Origin: Halomonas sp. NO4
Lineage (GTDB): Bacteria; Pseudomonadota; Gammaproteobacteria; Pseudomonadales; Halomonadaceae
DNA: 33,566 nt
Assembly (NCBI RefSeq): GCF_010994375.1
Contig: NZ_WHMA01000030.1
Coordinates: forward strand, 1 to 33,566
Direction: 5' to 3'
Shown piece after piece: positions 14,938-25,278 of the stretch. Below the pieces are notes generated by a model. The model searched no databases and was not told the DNA's origin. It saw nothing but the letters and a program-made list of their open reading frames with translations. A program made the position numbers and the translations under genes. Numbering within the stretch: position 1 is the first letter of the stretch; the number at the start of each line of letters is the position of its first letter.

Positions 14938-16401
14938 GTGAGTCAGCAATCCCGCGATACCGTCTTTCAGGAATGGCATGACAACCAGGCGCTCGCCGAG
15001 CAGATGATCCCGCTGATCGGTCGGCTTTACCGTCATCACAACGTGGTAACCACCCTGTACGGTAGGTCGCTGTTCAATCGCAGCGTCATCCGTATCCTGA
15101 AGGACCATCGCTTCGTGCGTAAGGTCGAAGGCACCGAGCTTTCCGTGAGCGACACCTTCCCGCTCGTCGAGGCACTGGTCAACCTCAACCTGGGGCCGGC
15201 CCACGTCGACGTGGGCAAGCTGGGGGTGGCCTTCAAGAAACGCGGCGGGGGTGATGTCGAGGCGTTCCTGCGCGAGGAGCTGGCCGAGATCGTCGATGCC
15301 CACGACCCGAGCGGCAACAACGGCCAGTCCAAGGACGTGGTGCTCTACGGCTTCGGACGGATCGGGCGTCTGCTGGCGCGCATCCTGATCGACAAGGCGG
15401 GCGGCGGCAACCTGCTGCGCCTGCGCGCCATCGTGGTGCGCGGCCGCGGCGATATCGCCAAGGACCTGGAGAAGCGGGCGAGCCTGCTGCGCCGTGACTC
15501 GGTGCACGGCCCGTTCAACGGCACCATTCAGGTCGATGCCGAGGCGCGCACCCTCACCGCCAACGGCAACGTCATCCAGGTGATCTACGCCGACTCGCCC
15601 GCCGAGGTGGACTACACCGCCTACGGCATCGACAACGCCGTGGTGGTCGACAACACCGGTATCTGGCGCGACGAGGCGGGCCTGGGCCAGCACCTGGAGT
15701 GCAAAGGCGTCTCCAAGGCGCTGCTCACCGCACCCGGCAAGGGCGATATCAAGAACATCGTCTACGGCATCAACCACCAGGACATCGCCGAGAACGACAG
15801 CATTCTGTCAGCGGCGTCGTGCACCACCAACGCCATCGTGCCGGTGCTCAAGGTGCTCAACGACGAGTACGGCATCGATTGTGGCCACGTGGAGACGGTG
15901 CACGCCTACACCAATGACCAAAACCTGATCGACAACTACCACAAGGGCGACCGTCGCGGCCGCAGTGCGCCGCTCAACATGGTGCTCACCGAAACCGGTG
16001 CCGCCAAGGCGGTGGCCAAGGCGCTGCCGGAGCTGACCGGCAAGCTGACCGGCAACGCCATCCGCGTGCCCACGCCCAACGTCTCCATGGCGATCCTCAA
16101 CCTCACCCTGGAGCGCGAGACCGACGCCGAGGCGCTCAACGACTTCCTGCGGCGCATGTCGCTGGACTCGCCCTACCAGAAGCAGATCGACTTCGTCGAC
16201 TCGCCCGAGGTGGTCTCGACGGACTTCGTGGGCAACCGCCATGCCGGCATCGTCGATGCCAAGGCGACCATCGCCAACGGCAAGCACGCTGTGCTCTATG
16301 TCTGGTACGACAACGAGTTCGGCTACAGCTGCCAGGTAGTGCGCATCCTGCAGCACATCTCCAACGTCCACTTCCTCAAGCTGCCCCGCGCCCAGGCCTG
16401 A
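14938..16401 (+). CDS. Long-form glyceraldehyde-3-phosphate dehydrogenase
   Basis: This 487-residue enzyme oxidises glyceraldehyde-3-phosphate to 1,3-bisphosphoglycerate with NAD(P)+. The Rossmann motif YGFGRIGR begins near residue 137, and the catalytic cysteine is Cys295 in SAASCTTNAIVP, followed by HAYTNDQ and a C-terminal WYDNEFGYS. A helical extension of about 130 residues precedes the dehydrogenase core, so the protein is much longer than classical GAPDH (about 335). P. aeruginosa has a comparable long GAPDH gene beside mfd (PA3001/PA3002). GTG 14938 is preceded by GAGAGG and is favoured over an upstream ATG at 14887, which precedes the predicted transcription start. Whether it works in glycolysis or gluconeogenesis is not shown. 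Confidence 0.93.
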   Translation: MSQQSRDTVFQEWHDNQALAEQMIPLIGRLYRHHNVVTTLYGRSLFNRSVIRILKDHRFVRKVEGTELSVSDTFPLVEALVNLNLGPAHVDVGKLGVAFKKRGGGDVEAFLREELAEIVDAHDPSGNNGQSKDVVLYGFGRIGRLLARILIDKAGGGNLLRLRAIVVRGRGDIAKDLEKRASLLRRDSVHGPFNGTIQVDAEARTLTANGNVIQVIYADSPAEVDYTAYGIDNAVVVDNTGIWRDEAGLGQHLECKGVSKALLTAPGKGDIKNIVYGINHQDIAENDSILSAASCTTNAIVPVLKVLNDEYGIDCGHVETVHAYTNDQNLIDNYHKGDRRGRSAPLNMVLTETGAAKAVAKALPELTGKLTGNAIRVPTPNVSMAILNLTLERETDAEALNDFLRRMSLDSPYQKQIDFVDSPEVVSTDFVGNRHAGIVDAKATIANGKHAVLYVWYDNEFGYSCQVVRILQHISNVHFLKLPRAQA

Positions 16402-16425
16402 GCGCGTCGGCGCGCGGAGCGCTTC

Positions 16426-16454
16426 GCATTCCCGACCGCAGCGGTCGGGAATGC
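16426..16454 (+). terminator. Strong hairpin after the GAPDH gene
   Basis: GCATTCCCGACCG (16426-16438) and CGGTCGGGAATGC (16442-16454) form a perfect 13-base-pair stem with a 3-base loop, 24 bases after the stop codon. It abuts a second palindrome, CATGAT-CCAG-ATCATG (16455-16470). No U tract follows, so termination is likely but not certain. Confidence 0.6.
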
Positions 16455-16624
16455 CATGATCCAGATCATGCCGCCCCGCCGTTCCGGCCACCGATCCTGG
16501 CCGGGGCCGCGGCGGTGGCTGGCCGTGACAGCAAGCCCGCCACGGGCGCCTTTCAACGCCCCTTCGACCCTTCCTTCTGCCCGCCACAACGGGGCGCGTA
16601 GACCTTTTGCCACCTTTGGGCGTG

Positions 16625-16653
16625 TGGTCATTGGTCGCGCTTGTCATTATAAT
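16625..16653 (+). promoter_or_regulatory. Putative promoter of the nqr operon
   Basis: TGGTCA (16625-16630) and a perfect TATAAT (16648-16653) are 17 bases apart. Transcription would start near 16660, leaving a leader of about 120 bases before nqrA. Confidence 0.6.
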
Positions 16654-16779
16654 GCCCGGGATTTTCGGGGTGGTTCGAGCTCGCCTCGGGCCTGACTGGT
16701 AACGTACTGACACGACAAGAATTCGCATCCAATCGCACCCCTTTCCTTCGTATATCCGATCCATCAACTGGGCGAGACT

Positions 16780-18129
16780 ATGATCGAAGTCAAGAAAGGC
16801 CTGGATCTCCCCATCACCGGGGCGCCCGAGCCGCGCATCGAGGATGCGCGACCCGTGCGTCACGTGGCCATCCTGGGCACCGACTATGTCGGCATGAAGC
16901 CGACCATGGAGGTCCGGGAAGGGGACAAGGTGAAACTGGGCCAGCTCCTGTTCACTGACAAGAAGAACGACGGCGTACGCTTCACGGCGCCTGCCGCCGG
17001 TGAGGTGGTAGCCATCAACCGTGGCGAGAAGCGCAAGCTGCTCTCGGTGGTGATCAAGGTCGACGAGAACGAGGAGGCGGAGAGCTTCACGGCGCACGGT
17101 CGCGACAAGCTCGACGGCCTGGAGCGCCAGACGGTGGTCGACCAGCTGGTCGAGTCGGGACTGTGGACCGCGCTACGGACTCGCCCCTTCTCGCGCAGCC
17201 CGGCCATCGACAGCGAGCCGAGGGATATCTTCGTCACCGCGATCGACACTCATCCGCTCGCCGCCGATCCTGCGCTGATCATCAACGAGCAGCCCGAGGC
17301 CTTCGAGGACGGCCTGAAGGTGCTCTCGCGCCTGACCGAGGGCAAGGTGTACCTGTGCACCGCTCCGGAGGCCACCCTCCCGGGGGGCGATGTCAAGGGC
17401 GTGCAGACGGAGAGCTTCGCGGGCCCGCACCCCGCCGGGCTGGTCGGGACGCACATCCACTTCCTCTCGCCGGTTTCCCTGCAGCGCAAGGTGTGGCACA
17501 TCGGCTATCAGGACGTGATCGCGTTCGGCAAGCTGTTCGCCGAGGGCAAGCTCGATGTCAACCGTGTGGTTGCCGTGGGCGGGCCGCGAGCCGAGACACC
17601 GCGCCTGCTGCGTACCCGGGTGGGGGCGAGCACCGAGGAACTGCTGGCCGGCGAGGTCATCGAACCCGAGGAAACGCGGGTGATCTCCGGCTCGGTGTTC
17701 TCCGGCTTCACCTGCGAGGGCTCCCTGCGCTACCTGGGCCGCTTCCACAATCAGGTGAGCCTGCTTGAAGAGGGCAACAAGCGGGTCTTCCTGGGCTGGC
17801 TGTCGCCGGGCAGCAACCGCCATTCCGTGATGGGAATCTACCTCTCGAAGTTCAAGGGCCTGCGCAACTACGCGCCGACCACCTCGACCAACGGCTCCGA
17901 ACGCGCCATGGTGCCGGTGGGTGTCTACGAGGAAGTCATGCCGCTGGACATCCTGCCCACCCAACTGCTGCGCACGCTGATCGTCGGCGACATCGAGGTC
18001 GGCATGCAGCTCGGGTGCCTGGAACTGGATGAAGAGGACCTCGCTCTGTGCACCTACGTGTGCCCCGGCAAGTACGAATACGGTCCCATCCTGCGTGACA
18101 ACCTCACCCTTATCGAGAAAGAGGCCTGA
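16780..18129 (+). CDS. nqrA: Na+-translocating NADH:quinone reductase subunit A
   Basis: NqrA is the hydrophilic cytoplasmic subunit of the six-subunit Na+-NQR and contributes to quinone binding. The 449-residue length and start [18 protein letters not shown] are characteristic. The early segment [25 protein letters not shown] (long form, residues about 28-52) resembles the barrel-sandwich part shared with RnfC, and the C-terminal [16 protein letters not shown] motif is conserved. No membrane helix is present. ATG 16780 has GGCGAG a few bases upstream. The stop codon overlaps the nqrB start (TGATG), indicating translational coupling. First gene of the operon. Confidence 0.97.
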   Translation: MIEVKKGLDLPITGAPEPRIEDARPVRHVAILGTDYVGMKPTMEVREGDKVKLGQLLFTDKKNDGVRFTAPAAGEVVAINRGEKRKLLSVVIKVDENEEAESFTAHGRDKLDGLERQTVVDQLVESGLWTALRTRPFSRSPAIDSEPRDIFVTAIDTHPLAADPALIINEQPEAFEDGLKVLSRLTEGKVYLCTAPEATLPGGDVKGVQTESFAGPHPAGLVGTHIHFLSPVSLQRKVWHIGYQDVIAFGKLFAEGKLDVNRVVAVGGPRAETPRLLRTRVGASTEELLAGEVIEPEETRVISGSVFSGFTCEGSLRYLGRFHNQVSLLEEGNKRVFLGWLSPGSNRHSVMGIYLSKFKGLRNYAPTTSTNGSERAMVPVGVYEEVMPLDILPTQLLRTLIVGDIEVGMQLGCLELDEEDLALCTYVCPGKYEYGPILRDNLTLIEKEA

Positions 18130-19355
18130 TGATGGGTATCCGACAGACACTCGACAATCTCGAGCCGCACTTTCACAAGGGTGGCAAGTACGAGAAGTTC
18201 TACCCGCTCTACGAGGCGGTGGACACCATCTTCTACTCACCCCCCGACGTGGCCAAGACCACGGCACATGTGCGCGACGGGATTGACCTCAAGCGCATCA
18301 TGATCACGGTGTGGTTGTGCACCTTCCCAGCGATGTTCTTCGGGATGTGGAACGCCGGTTGGCAGGCCAACATGGCCATCGCCGATGGCTTCGCCTCCAT
18401 GGACGGCTGGCGTGAGGCGATCACCATGCTGCTCGCCGGTGGCCACGACGCCGACAGCGTCTGGGCCAACTTCGTGCTGGGCGCCACCTACTTCCTGCCC
18501 ATCTACCTGGTGACCTTCGTGGTCGGCGGCTTCTGGGAGGTGCTGTTCGCCGTCAAGCGTGGTCACGAGGTCAACGAGGGCTTCTTCGTCACCTCCGTGC
18601 TCTACGCGCTGATCCTGCCCGCCACCATCCCGCTATGGCAGGTGGCGCTGGGTATCACCTTCGGCGTGGTGATCGGCAAGGAGATCTTCGGCGGTACCGG
18701 CAAGAACTTCCTCAATCCGGCGCTCACCGGCCGTGCCTTCCTCTATTTCGCCTATCCGGCACAGATCTCCGGTGACGCAGTATGGGTGGCGGCCGACGGC
18801 TTCACCGGTGCCACGGCGCTTTCCGTGGCCTACCAGGATGGCATGGCGGCACTGTCCAGCCAGTGGAACTGGTGGGACGCCTTCCTCGGCTTCATGCCGG
18901 GCTCGGTCGGCGAGACCTCGACGCTGGCCATCTTCATCGGTGCCGCGGTGCTGCTGTGGACCAAGATCGCCTCGTGGCGGATCATGCTCGGCTGCCTGAT
19001 CGGTCTGGTGGCGATGAGCGCGCTGCTCAACCTGGCCGGTTCGGAGACCAACCCGATGTTCGCCATGCCTTGGTACTGGCACCTGGTGGTGGGCGGTTTC
19101 GCCTTCGGCATGGTGTTCATGGCCACCGACCCGGTGTCGGCATCCATGACCAATCCGGGACGTCTGATCTTCGGTATTCTCATCGGCGTGATGACCGTGC
19201 TGATCCGCGTGGTCAACCCGGCGTTCCCCGAGGGGATCATGCTGGCGATCCTGTTCGCCAACCTGTTCGCCCCGCTCATTGATCACTTCTTTGTTCAGGC
19301 CAACATCAAGCGCCGCATGCAGCGCACCGGTGTGCCGGCCGAGGAGACCGCCTGA
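18129..19355 (+). CDS. nqrB: Na+-translocating NADH:quinone reductase subunit B
   Basis: NqrB is the large integral membrane subunit that binds riboflavin and a covalent FMN and forms part of the Na+ path. The 408-residue protein has about ten hydrophobic segments. [10 protein letters not shown] contains Thr229, matching the threonine (Thr236 in Vibrio cholerae) to which FMN is joined by a phosphoester bond. The motif [20 protein letters not shown] (long, about 188-207) is typical of the NqrB/RnfD family. Two consecutive ATGs (18129 and 18132) are possible starts; the first overlaps the nqrA stop. nqrC begins directly at its own stop codon. Confidence 0.97.
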   Translation: MMGIRQTLDNLEPHFHKGGKYEKFYPLYEAVDTIFYSPPDVAKTTAHVRDGIDLKRIMITVWLCTFPAMFFGMWNAGWQANMAIADGFASMDGWREAITMLLAGGHDADSVWANFVLGATYFLPIYLVTFVVGGFWEVLFAVKRGHEVNEGFFVTSVLYALILPATIPLWQVALGITFGVVIGKEIFGGTGKNFLNPALTGRAFLYFAYPAQISGDAVWVAADGFTGATALSVAYQDGMAALSSQWNWWDAFLGFMPGSVGETSTLAIFIGAAVLLWTKIASWRIMLGCLIGLVAMSALLNLAGSETNPMFAMPWYWHLVVGGFAFGMVFMATDPVSASMTNPGRLIFGILIGVMTVLIRVVNPAFPEGIMLAILFANLFAPLIDHFFVQANIKRRMQRTGVPAEETA

Positions 19356-20173
19356 TGGCTCAGAGCAACAACTCCATCAAGAAGATTCTGACGGTGGCGT
19401 TCGCACTGTGCATTGTGTGTTCGGTCATCGTCTCTACCGCCGCGGTGGCACTGCGACCCTTGCAGCAGATCAACCAGGAGCTCGACCGCAAGTCCAACAT
19501 CCTCAGCGTGGCCAACCTCTATGAGGAGGGCATGGACGTCGAGGAGCGCTACCAGGAAGCCATCACACCGCGTGTAGTGGATCTGCGAACCGGTGAGTAC
19601 AGCGAGCAACACGATCCGGCTACCTACAATGCCTTCGAGGCGGCGAGCGATCCGGCCAGCGGTCGGACTCTGTCGGGGGACCAGGATATCGCTGGCTTGT
19701 CGCGTCAGGAGCACTTCTCCACCGTCTACCTGGTCGGGAATCCGGACGATCCCGAGCAGATCATCCTGCCGATTCGCGGCCAGGGCCTGTGGGGGCTGAT
19801 GCGCGGCTACATCTCGCTGGAGGGCGACGGCAATACCTTCGTCGGCATCACCTACTACGAGCACAGCGAAACACCGGGCCTTGGCGCCGAGGTCAACAAC
19901 CCGCGCTGGCAGGCCCAGTGGGATGGCAAGCAGGTGTTCGCCGATGCGGAGAGCCTGGATCCGGCCATCAGCCTGGTGAAGGGCGGTGCCAGTGGCGAAA
20001 CTGAGGTTGACGCCCTGTCCGGTGCTACCCTGACCAGCCGCGGTGTGACCAACATGCTGCAGTTCTGGCTGAGCCCTGAAGGCTTCGGCGAGTACCTGGC
20101 CCGCTTCCGCAGTGAAGTGAGCGCGGAAGAGGTTCAGGACACCACCGTCGAACTCGAATCTGAAGGAGCCTGA
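19355..20173 (+). CDS. nqrC: Na+-translocating NADH:quinone reductase subunit C
   Basis: NqrC is a periplasm-facing flavoprotein anchored by one N-terminal helix (residues about 11-33). The 272-residue protein contains [13 protein letters not shown], in which Thr225 is the expected covalent FMN site, the same number as in Vibrio. The flavin is added by an ApbE-type FMN transferase, which makes the unusual apbE-like gene at 22764 relevant. ATG 19355 overlaps the nqrB stop codon (TGATG). Confidence 0.97.
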   Translation: MAQSNNSIKKILTVAFALCIVCSVIVSTAAVALRPLQQINQELDRKSNILSVANLYEEGMDVEERYQEAITPRVVDLRTGEYSEQHDPATYNAFEAASDPASGRTLSGDQDIAGLSRQEHFSTVYLVGNPDDPEQIILPIRGQGLWGLMRGYISLEGDGNTFVGITYYEHSETPGLGAEVNNPRWQAQWDGKQVFADAESLDPAISLVKGGASGETEVDALSGATLTSRGVTNMLQFWLSPEGFGEYLARFRSEVSAEEVQDTTVELESEGA

Positions 20174-20175
20174 TC

Positions 20176-20844
20176 ATGTCCGCTGTGACTCCCAAGGGCG
20201 TCCTGACCACGCCCATCTTCAAGAACAACCCCATCGCCCTGCAGATCCTGGGGATCTGCTCTGCGCTGGCGGTGACCACCAGCATGAGCGTCTCGCTTGT
20301 CATGACGCTGGCGGTGATCTTCGTGACGGCTTTTTCGAGCATGTTCGTGTCGTTGATCCGTCACCATATCCCGTCGTCGATCCGCATCATCGTGCAGATG
20401 ACCATCATTGCCTCGCTGGTCATCGTGGTCGACCAGATTCTCAAGGCATTTGCCTACGAGATGTCCAAGCAGCTCTCGGTGTTCGTCGGCCTGATCATCA
20501 CCAACTGCATTGTGATGGGGCGCGCCGAAGGCTTCGCCATGACCAATACACCGGGCCTTTCATTCCTGGACGGCGTCGGCAACGGCCTGGGCTACGGCTT
20601 CATCCTGATGACCGTGGGCTTCGTTCGCGAACTGCTCGGTTCCGGCAGCGTGTTCGGCTTCACCGTGCTCCAGCCGGTACAGGATGGTGGCTGGTACGTG
20701 CCCAACGGTCTGCTGCTGTTGCCGCCCTCGGCGTTCTTCATCATCGGCCTGATCATCTGGGCGCTGCGCGAGATGCAACCGGAGCAGGTCGAGGAGAACG
20801 AGTTCAAGATGAAGGAAAACACCCAGCCGAAGGAGGCCGTGTAA
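20176..20844 (+). CDS. nqrD: Na+-translocating NADH:quinone reductase subunit D
   Basis: The 222-residue integral membrane protein has six hydrophobic helices and pairs with NqrE. Cys28 (LGICSAL) and Cys111 (ITNCIVMGR) are at the positions that, with two NqrE cysteines, hold the iron centre midway through the membrane. GAAGGAG (20162-20168) precedes ATG 20176, only two bases after the nqrC stop. The C-terminus is charged and cytoplasmic. Confidence 0.96.
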   Translation: MSAVTPKGVLTTPIFKNNPIALQILGICSALAVTTSMSVSLVMTLAVIFVTAFSSMFVSLIRHHIPSSIRIIVQMTIIASLVIVVDQILKAFAYEMSKQLSVFVGLIITNCIVMGRAEGFAMTNTPGLSFLDGVGNGLGYGFILMTVGFVRELLGSGSVFGFTVLQPVQDGGWYVPNGLLLLPPSAFFIIGLIIWALREMQPEQVEENEFKMKENTQPKEAV

Positions 20845-20845
20845 C

Positions 20846-21463
20846 ATGGAACACTATCTGAGCCTGTTCGTTGCCACGGTCTTCGTCGAGAACATGGCCC
20901 TGGCGTTCTTCCTGGGTATGTGCACCTTCATGGCCGTGTCCAAGAAGGTTTCCTCGGCCATCGGCCTGGGCATCGCGGTCATCACCGTGCTGACCATCAC
21001 GGTGCCGGTCAACAACCTGATCCTGCACTACCTGCTGGCGGAAGGGGCCCTGACCTGGACCGGTATCAGCGGAACCGAGAACGTCGACCTGACGTTCCTC
21101 GGCTACCTGAGCTATATCGGCGTGATCGCCGCCATCGTGCAGATTCTCGAGATGTTCCTCGACAAGTACGTGCCCGCGCTGTACAACGCGCTGGGCGTGT
21201 TCCTGCCGTTGATCACCGTGAACTGCGCGATTCTCGGCGGCGTGCTCTTCATGGCCGAGCGCAACTACAACTTCGGTGAGTCGATCGTGTATGGCTTCGG
21301 TGCCGGCTTCGGCTGGGCACTGGCCATCACCGCGCTGGCCGGGATCCGCGAGAAGCTCAAGTACAGCGACGTGCCCGCTGGCCTGCAGGGCCTGGGCATC
21401 ACCTTCATCACCGTGGGTCTGATGTCGCTGGGCTTCATGTCCTTCTCCGGCATCCAGCTCTGA
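20846..21463 (+). CDS. nqrE: Na+-translocating NADH:quinone reductase subunit E
   Basis: The 205-residue membrane protein has six helices in inverted topology to NqrD. Cys26 (FLGMCTFMA) and Cys127 (TVNCAILGG) are the expected iron ligands. A short extra stretch around residues 70-83 ([15 protein letters not shown]) makes it slightly longer than Vibrio NqrE. AAGGAGG (20830-20836) precedes ATG 20846, one base after the nqrD stop. Unlike the other junctions, a 71-base gap with a hairpin separates it from nqrF. Confidence 0.96.
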   Translation: MEHYLSLFVATVFVENMALAFFLGMCTFMAVSKKVSSAIGLGIAVITVLTITVPVNNLILHYLLAEGALTWTGISGTENVDLTFLGYLSYIGVIAAIVQILEMFLDKYVPALYNALGVFLPLITVNCAILGGVLFMAERNYNFGESIVYGFGAGFGWALAITALAGIREKLKYSDVPAGLQGLGITFITVGLMSLGFMSFSGIQL

Positions 21464-21474
21464 GACAGGGTGCG

Positions 21475-21503
21475 TTTCCGGCGGCACACGGTGCCGTCGG
21501 GAA
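21475..21503 (+). promoter_or_regulatory. Hairpin in the nqrE-nqrF gap
   Basis: Bases 21475-21487 (TTTCCGGCGGCAC) pair with 21491-21503 (GTGCCGTCGGGAA) through a 13-base-pair stem that includes two G-U pairs and has an ACG loop. It starts 12 bases after the nqrE stop and ends 31 bases before nqrF. There is no U tract, so mRNA processing, stability or partial attenuation are more likely than full termination. Confidence 0.5.
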
Positions 21504-21534
21504 ACCGGTTACTCACAGCAAATAGGAAACCGAC

Positions 21535-22767
21535 ATGGTTGGTACAGCTATCATCTTGCTCGGTGTGGTCATGTTCACCGTGGTCGTGGTCAGTCTGGTC
21601 ATGGTCATCCTGGCGGCCCGCAGTCGGCTCGTCAGCAGCGGCGACGTAACCATCGAGATCAACGGCGATCCCGAGCACACCCTCCAGACCCAGGCCGGCG
21701 GCAAGCTGCTCAATACCCTGGCGGCCAACGGCATCTTCCTGTCGTCCGCTTGCGGCGGTGGCGGCTCCTGCGCGCAGTGCAAGTGCCGGGTGGAAGAGGG
21801 CGGCGGGGCCATTTTGCCCACCGAGGAGTCCCACTTCACCCTGCGCGAGAAGAAGGACGGCTGGCGTCTCTCCTGCCAGGTCCCGGTCAAGCAGGACATG
21901 AAGATCGAGGTCCCGGAGGAGGTCTTCGGCGTCAAGAAGTGGGAGTGCGAGGTCATCGAGAACCCCAACGTCGCCACCTTCATCAAGGAGCTCAACCTCA
22001 AGCTCCCCGAGGGCGAGGAAGTCGACTTCCGCGCCGGTGGCTACGTGCAGCTGGTGGCACCGCCCTACGACATCTCTTTCTCCGATTTCGACATCGAGGA
22101 GGAGTACCGTGGCGACTGGGAGAAGTTCGACCTCTTCAAGATTCGCCACAAGAACAACGAGGAAGTCATCCGTGCCTACTCCATGGCGAACTATCCGGAA
22201 GAGAGGGGCATCCTCAAGTTCAACATCCGTATCGCCACGCCGCCTCCCGGCACCAGCCACCCGCCGGGCCTGATGTCCACCTACGTCTTCGCCCTGAAGC
22301 CCGGTGACAAGGTGACGGTGATGGGGCCCTTCGGCGAGTTCTTTGCCAAGGATACCGATGCCGAGATGATCTTCATCGGCGGCGGTGCCGGCATGGCGCC
22401 GATGCGCAGCCACATCTTCGACCAGCTCAAGCGCATCAAGACCGATCGCAAGATCAGTTTCTGGTACGGGGCGCGCTCCTGGCGCGAGACCTTCTACAAC
22501 GAGGAGTACGACCAGCTGGCTGAGGAGTTCCCGAACTTCGAGTGGCACCTGGCGCTCTCCGATCCGCTGCCGGAGGACAACTGGACTGGCCCCACGGGCT
22601 TCATACATAACGTGCTCTACGAGAACTACCTCAAGGACCATCCGGCCCCCGAGGACTGCGAGTACTACATGTGTGGGCCGCCCATGATGAACGCTTCTGT
22701 CATCAAGCTGCTGATCGATCTGGGTGTCGAACCCGAGAACATCCTGCTGGACGACTTCGGCGGATGA
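21535..22767 (+). CDS. nqrF: Na+-translocating NADH:quinone reductase subunit F
   Basis: NqrF oxidises NADH and feeds electrons through FAD and a 2Fe-2S cluster into the pump. The 410-residue protein starts with one membrane helix (about 4-27), then a ferredoxin domain with Cys73, Cys79, Cys82 and Cys114. The FAD-binding motif RAYS lies at 213-216, the NADH-binding [11 protein letters not shown] at 282-292, and the C-terminus [11 protein letters not shown]...LLDDFGG is characteristic. An AGGAAAC precedes ATG 21535. Its stop codon overlaps the ATG of the apbE-like gene by four bases. Confidence 0.97.
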   Translation: MVGTAIILLGVVMFTVVVVSLVMVILAARSRLVSSGDVTIEINGDPEHTLQTQAGGKLLNTLAANGIFLSSACGGGGSCAQCKCRVEEGGGAILPTEESHFTLREKKDGWRLSCQVPVKQDMKIEVPEEVFGVKKWECEVIENPNVATFIKELNLKLPEGEEVDFRAGGYVQLVAPPYDISFSDFDIEEEYRGDWEKFDLFKIRHKNNEEVIRAYSMANYPEERGILKFNIRIATPPPGTSHPPGLMSTYVFALKPGDKVTVMGPFGEFFAKDTDAEMIFIGGGAGMAPMRSHIFDQLKRIKTDRKISFWYGARSWRETFYNEEYDQLAEEFPNFEWHLALSDPLPEDNWTGPTGFIHNVLYENYLKDHPAPEDCEYYMCGPPMMNASVIKLLIDLGVEPENILLDDFGG

Positions 22768-23528
22768 TCCCGCTCGCCGTCAGGCGACACCCGGGGCTGG
22801 CCCATCGCGGGCCGGCCCTATTCATGTTCCTCGCGGTGGTGATGCCCATAGCGCTGCTCAGTGCCTGTCGTCACCCCTCGCAGGAACACCAGTTCCAGGG
22901 CGCCGCCCTGGACACGGGCTACCACCTCACCCTGTATGCCGACCTCGATGCGGCGGCACGCGATGCGCTGCGGGCCGACATACAAGGTGAACTGGAACGT
23001 CTGGAGCAACACTATGCCTGGCTGCGCTGGCTTGCCGTGCTACCGGGCTGGACGGCGAACCCCGCCGACGCGCGTGGCCTGGCACCCCTGATGCACGCCC
23101 GGGCGGTGGACCGTCTGGCCGAACGGCTGCAAGCACAGGGGGTCGAGCATGCCATGATCGAGGTTGGCGGCCAGGTGCGCACGTTCGATCATCCGCGGCG
23201 CCAAGGGTGGCGACTGGCACTGGACCATGCAGCTCTTCCCGAAGACGCTTCCCCCAGCCGCCTGCGGCTACGCCATGCGGCGCTGGTGACCCGGCTGGGA
23301 GCGAATGACCTGGGCCGGCAGGGTGAAGCGCGATTGCTGGCCGTGAATGCCGTGGCCCCCACCGCCACCCAGGCGTGGCTGATCGCCGAGGGGCTGGCCT
23401 TTGGCGCGTCATCCGGCTCGCTGGACCGTGGCTTGCCTGCGGAGCATGCCGTGCGCGTCGTTGTCTCAACCCCAACAGGTATCGAATCCCATCATACGCC
23501 GTCCCTCGAGTCATGGCTCGAGCGCTAG
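22764..23528 (+). CDS. Reduced ApbE-like lipoprotein, probable degenerate FMN transferase
   Basis: ApbE proteins (about 340 residues) attach FMN to threonines of NqrB and NqrC in the periplasm. This protein is only 254 residues. It retains a signal peptide with lipobox LSAC (Cys35), an N-terminal segment ([13 protein letters not shown]) comparable to the GTTY region, a helix [27 protein letters not shown] (about residues 113-139) comparable to the ApbE GYAVD...IGGE region, and a C-terminal [13 protein letters not shown]. About 80 residues of the usual centre are missing between the first helix and RAVDRL. The expected AKGYAVD reads MHARAVD, and the conserved His/Asp metal motif (HIIDPRTG) is absent. 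The frame is open throughout, so it may be a pseudoenzyme, a decaying gene or a divergent enzyme. It overlaps nqrF by four bases. Confidence 0.75.
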   Translation: MIPLAVRRHPGLAHRGPALFMFLAVVMPIALLSACRHPSQEHQFQGAALDTGYHLTLYADLDAAARDALRADIQGELERLEQHYAWLRWLAVLPGWTANPADARGLAPLMHARAVDRLAERLQAQGVEHAMIEVGGQVRTFDHPRRQGWRLALDHAALPEDASPSRLRLRHAALVTRLGANDLGRQGEARLLAVNAVAPTATQAWLIAEGLAFGASSGSLDRGLPAEHAVRVVVSTPTGIESHHTPSLESWLER

Positions 23529-23546
23529 ACGGCAGGAGACACAGCT

Positions 23547-23798
23547 ATGACAACTTTCCTCGTGGTACTCGGCTTCATGCTGCTGATCATGGCCGCCATG
23601 GCCATCGGAGTCATCATGGGGCGCAAGCCCATCGCCGGTTCGTGCGGCGGACTCAACAAGCTCGGGCTCAAGGAGGGCTGCGAGATCTGCGGTGGCAAGG
23701 ACGAGGTGTGCGAGGAGGAGAATCGCAAGGTCAGTGCGCGCCGTCGCAGCGACGAGAGTCGCGGCATGGATCTCGGCTACGACGCCACCAAGCGCTGA
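23547..23798 (+). CDS. nqrM: Na+-NQR maturation factor NqrM
   Basis: The 83-residue protein has one N-terminal membrane helix (about 4-24) and four cysteines (Cys33, Cys45, Cys48, Cys55) in [19 protein letters not shown] (residues 32-50) and the following DEVC. NqrM is required for assembly of active Na+-NQR, probably by delivering iron to the NqrD/NqrE site. The basic C-terminal tail is cytoplasmic. It lies 18 bases after the apbE-like gene, the usual place for nqrM at the end of nqr operons. Confidence 0.95.
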   Translation: MTTFLVVLGFMLLIMAAMAIGVIMGRKPIAGSCGGLNKLGLKEGCEICGGKDEVCEEENRKVSARRRSDESRGMDLGYDATKR

Positions 23799-23856
23799 GC
23801 CGCGCTGGCGTAGCCATCGGACCTTTCATTCAAGGGAACAGGGAGACGTAACCTCC

Positions 23857-25248
23857 ATGGCAGTCTACAACTACGACGTGGTAGTGATCGGTACCGGCCC
23901 GGCGGGGGAGAGTGCCGCCATCAACGCCGCCAAGCACGGCAAGCGGGTCGCCGTCGTGGAAAAGCAGCCGCTGGTGGGGGGGAACTGTACGCACTGGGGA
24001 ACCATCCCGTCCAAGGCGCTGCGCCACCAGGTCAAGCAGATCATGGCCTTCAACACCAACCGCATGTTTCGCGATATCGGTGAGCCGCGCTGGTTCTCCT
24101 TTCCCAAGGTGATGGAGCGCTCCCGCGTCACCATCGATCAACAGGTGGCGATGCGCACCAACTTCTACGCCCGTAACCGCATCGATCTGTTCAGCGGCGT
24201 GGCGCGCTTCAAGGATGAGCACACCCTGCTGGTGCGCGATCGTCAGGATGCCACCGACGAACTCGTCGCCCAGAAGGTCATCATCGCAACCGGCTCGCGC
24301 CCCTATCGTCCTGCCGACATCGACTTCCGCCATCCGCGGATCTATTGCTCCGACACCATCCTGAGCCTCAACCACACGCCGCGCACCCTGATCATCTTCG
24401 GTGCCGGCGTGATCGGCTGCGAGTACGCCTCGATCTTCTCCGGCCTGGGCGTCAAGGTCGACCTGATCAACAACCGCGGCAGCCTGCTCTCCTTCCTCGA
24501 CGACGAGATCAGCGACGCGCTCTCCTACCACCTCCGCAAGCATGGCGTTCTGATTCGTCACAACGAGGAGTACGAGCGTGTCGAGGGTGACGACTCGGGC
24601 GTTACCGTCTATCTCAAGTCGGGCAAGAAGCTGCGCGCCGATGCCTTCCTGTGGGCCAACGGCCGCACCGGCAACACCGACCAGCTGGGCCTGGAGAACA
24701 TCGGCCTGGAAGCCAACGGCCGTGGCCAACTCGCCGTCGACGAGCACTACCGCACCGCGATCCCACACATCTACGCTGCCGGTGATGTGATCGGCTGGCC
24801 GAGCCTGGCCAGCGCCGCCTATGACCAAGGCCTCAACGCCTGCGACGAGCTGCTCGACCGCGACTACCGCTACGTCTCCGAAGTGCCCACCGGCATCTAC
24901 ACCATCCCCGAGATCAGCTCCTTCGGGCGCAACGAGCGCGAGCTCACCGAGGCCAAGGTGCCCTACGAGGTTGCCCAGGCGTTTTTCAAGGACACCGCCC
25001 GCGCCCAGATCACCGGCGACACCGTGGGCATGCTCAAGATACTCTTCCATCAGGACACCTTAGAAATCCTCGGCATCCACTGCTTCGGCGACCAAGCCTC
25101 CGAGATCGTTCACATCGGCCAGGCGGTCATGCAGCAGCAGGGCGAAGCCAACACCCTCAAGTACTTCGTCAACACGACCTTCAACTACCCGACCATGGCC
25201 GAGGCGTATCGTGTGGCCGCCCAGAACGGACTGAATCGGGTGTTCTGA
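23857..25248 (+). CDS. sthA: Soluble pyridine nucleotide transhydrogenase
   Basis: The 463-residue flavoprotein (E. coli SthA is 466) transfers hydride between NADPH and NAD+, mainly draining excess NADPH. It has an FAD-binding GTGPAGES near residue 12, a second nucleotide motif [11 protein letters not shown], and a C-terminal dimerisation domain. In [16 protein letters not shown] the first redox cysteine is kept (Cys44) but the second is Thr49, the replacement that distinguishes SthA from dihydrolipoamide dehydrogenase and glutathione reductase. ATG 23857 fits the family start; GGGAG lies rather far upstream. It follows nqrM as in Pseudomonas and is closed by a strong terminator. Confidence 0.97.
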   Translation: MAVYNYDVVVIGTGPAGESAAINAAKHGKRVAVVEKQPLVGGNCTHWGTIPSKALRHQVKQIMAFNTNRMFRDIGEPRWFSFPKVMERSRVTIDQQVAMRTNFYARNRIDLFSGVARFKDEHTLLVRDRQDATDELVAQKVIIATGSRPYRPADIDFRHPRIYCSDTILSLNHTPRTLIIFGAGVIGCEYASIFSGLGVKVDLINNRGSLLSFLDDEISDALSYHLRKHGVLIRHNEEYERVEGDDSGVTVYLKSGKKLRADAFLWANGRTGNTDQLGLENIGLEANGRGQLAVDEHYRTAIPHIYAAGDVIGWPSLASAAYDQGLNACDELLDRDYRYVSEVPTGIYTIPEISSFGRNERELTEAKVPYEVAQAFFKDTARAQITGDTVGMLKILFHQDTLEILGIHCFGDQASEIVHIGQAVMQQQGEANTLKYFVNTTFNYPTMAEAYRVAAQNGLNRVF

Positions 25249-25278
25249 CTCCTTCCTTAGTATCAGTTCTCTCATGCT

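Larger units (their letters stand above)
16402..16779. other. Intergenic region between the GAPDH gene and nqrA
   Basis: These 378 bases hold no convincing gene. The first 70 contain two adjacent hairpins (16426-16454 and 16455-16470); the middle is GC-rich with nothing recognised; the nqr promoter lies at 16625-16653, followed by a leader of about 120 bases. Confidence 0.6.

Noticed and set aside
23040..23110. Frameshift as the reason for the short ApbE-like protein
   Set aside because: The other two frames of this segment encode no missing ApbE motifs, so the shortening looks like an in-frame loss rather than a frameshift.
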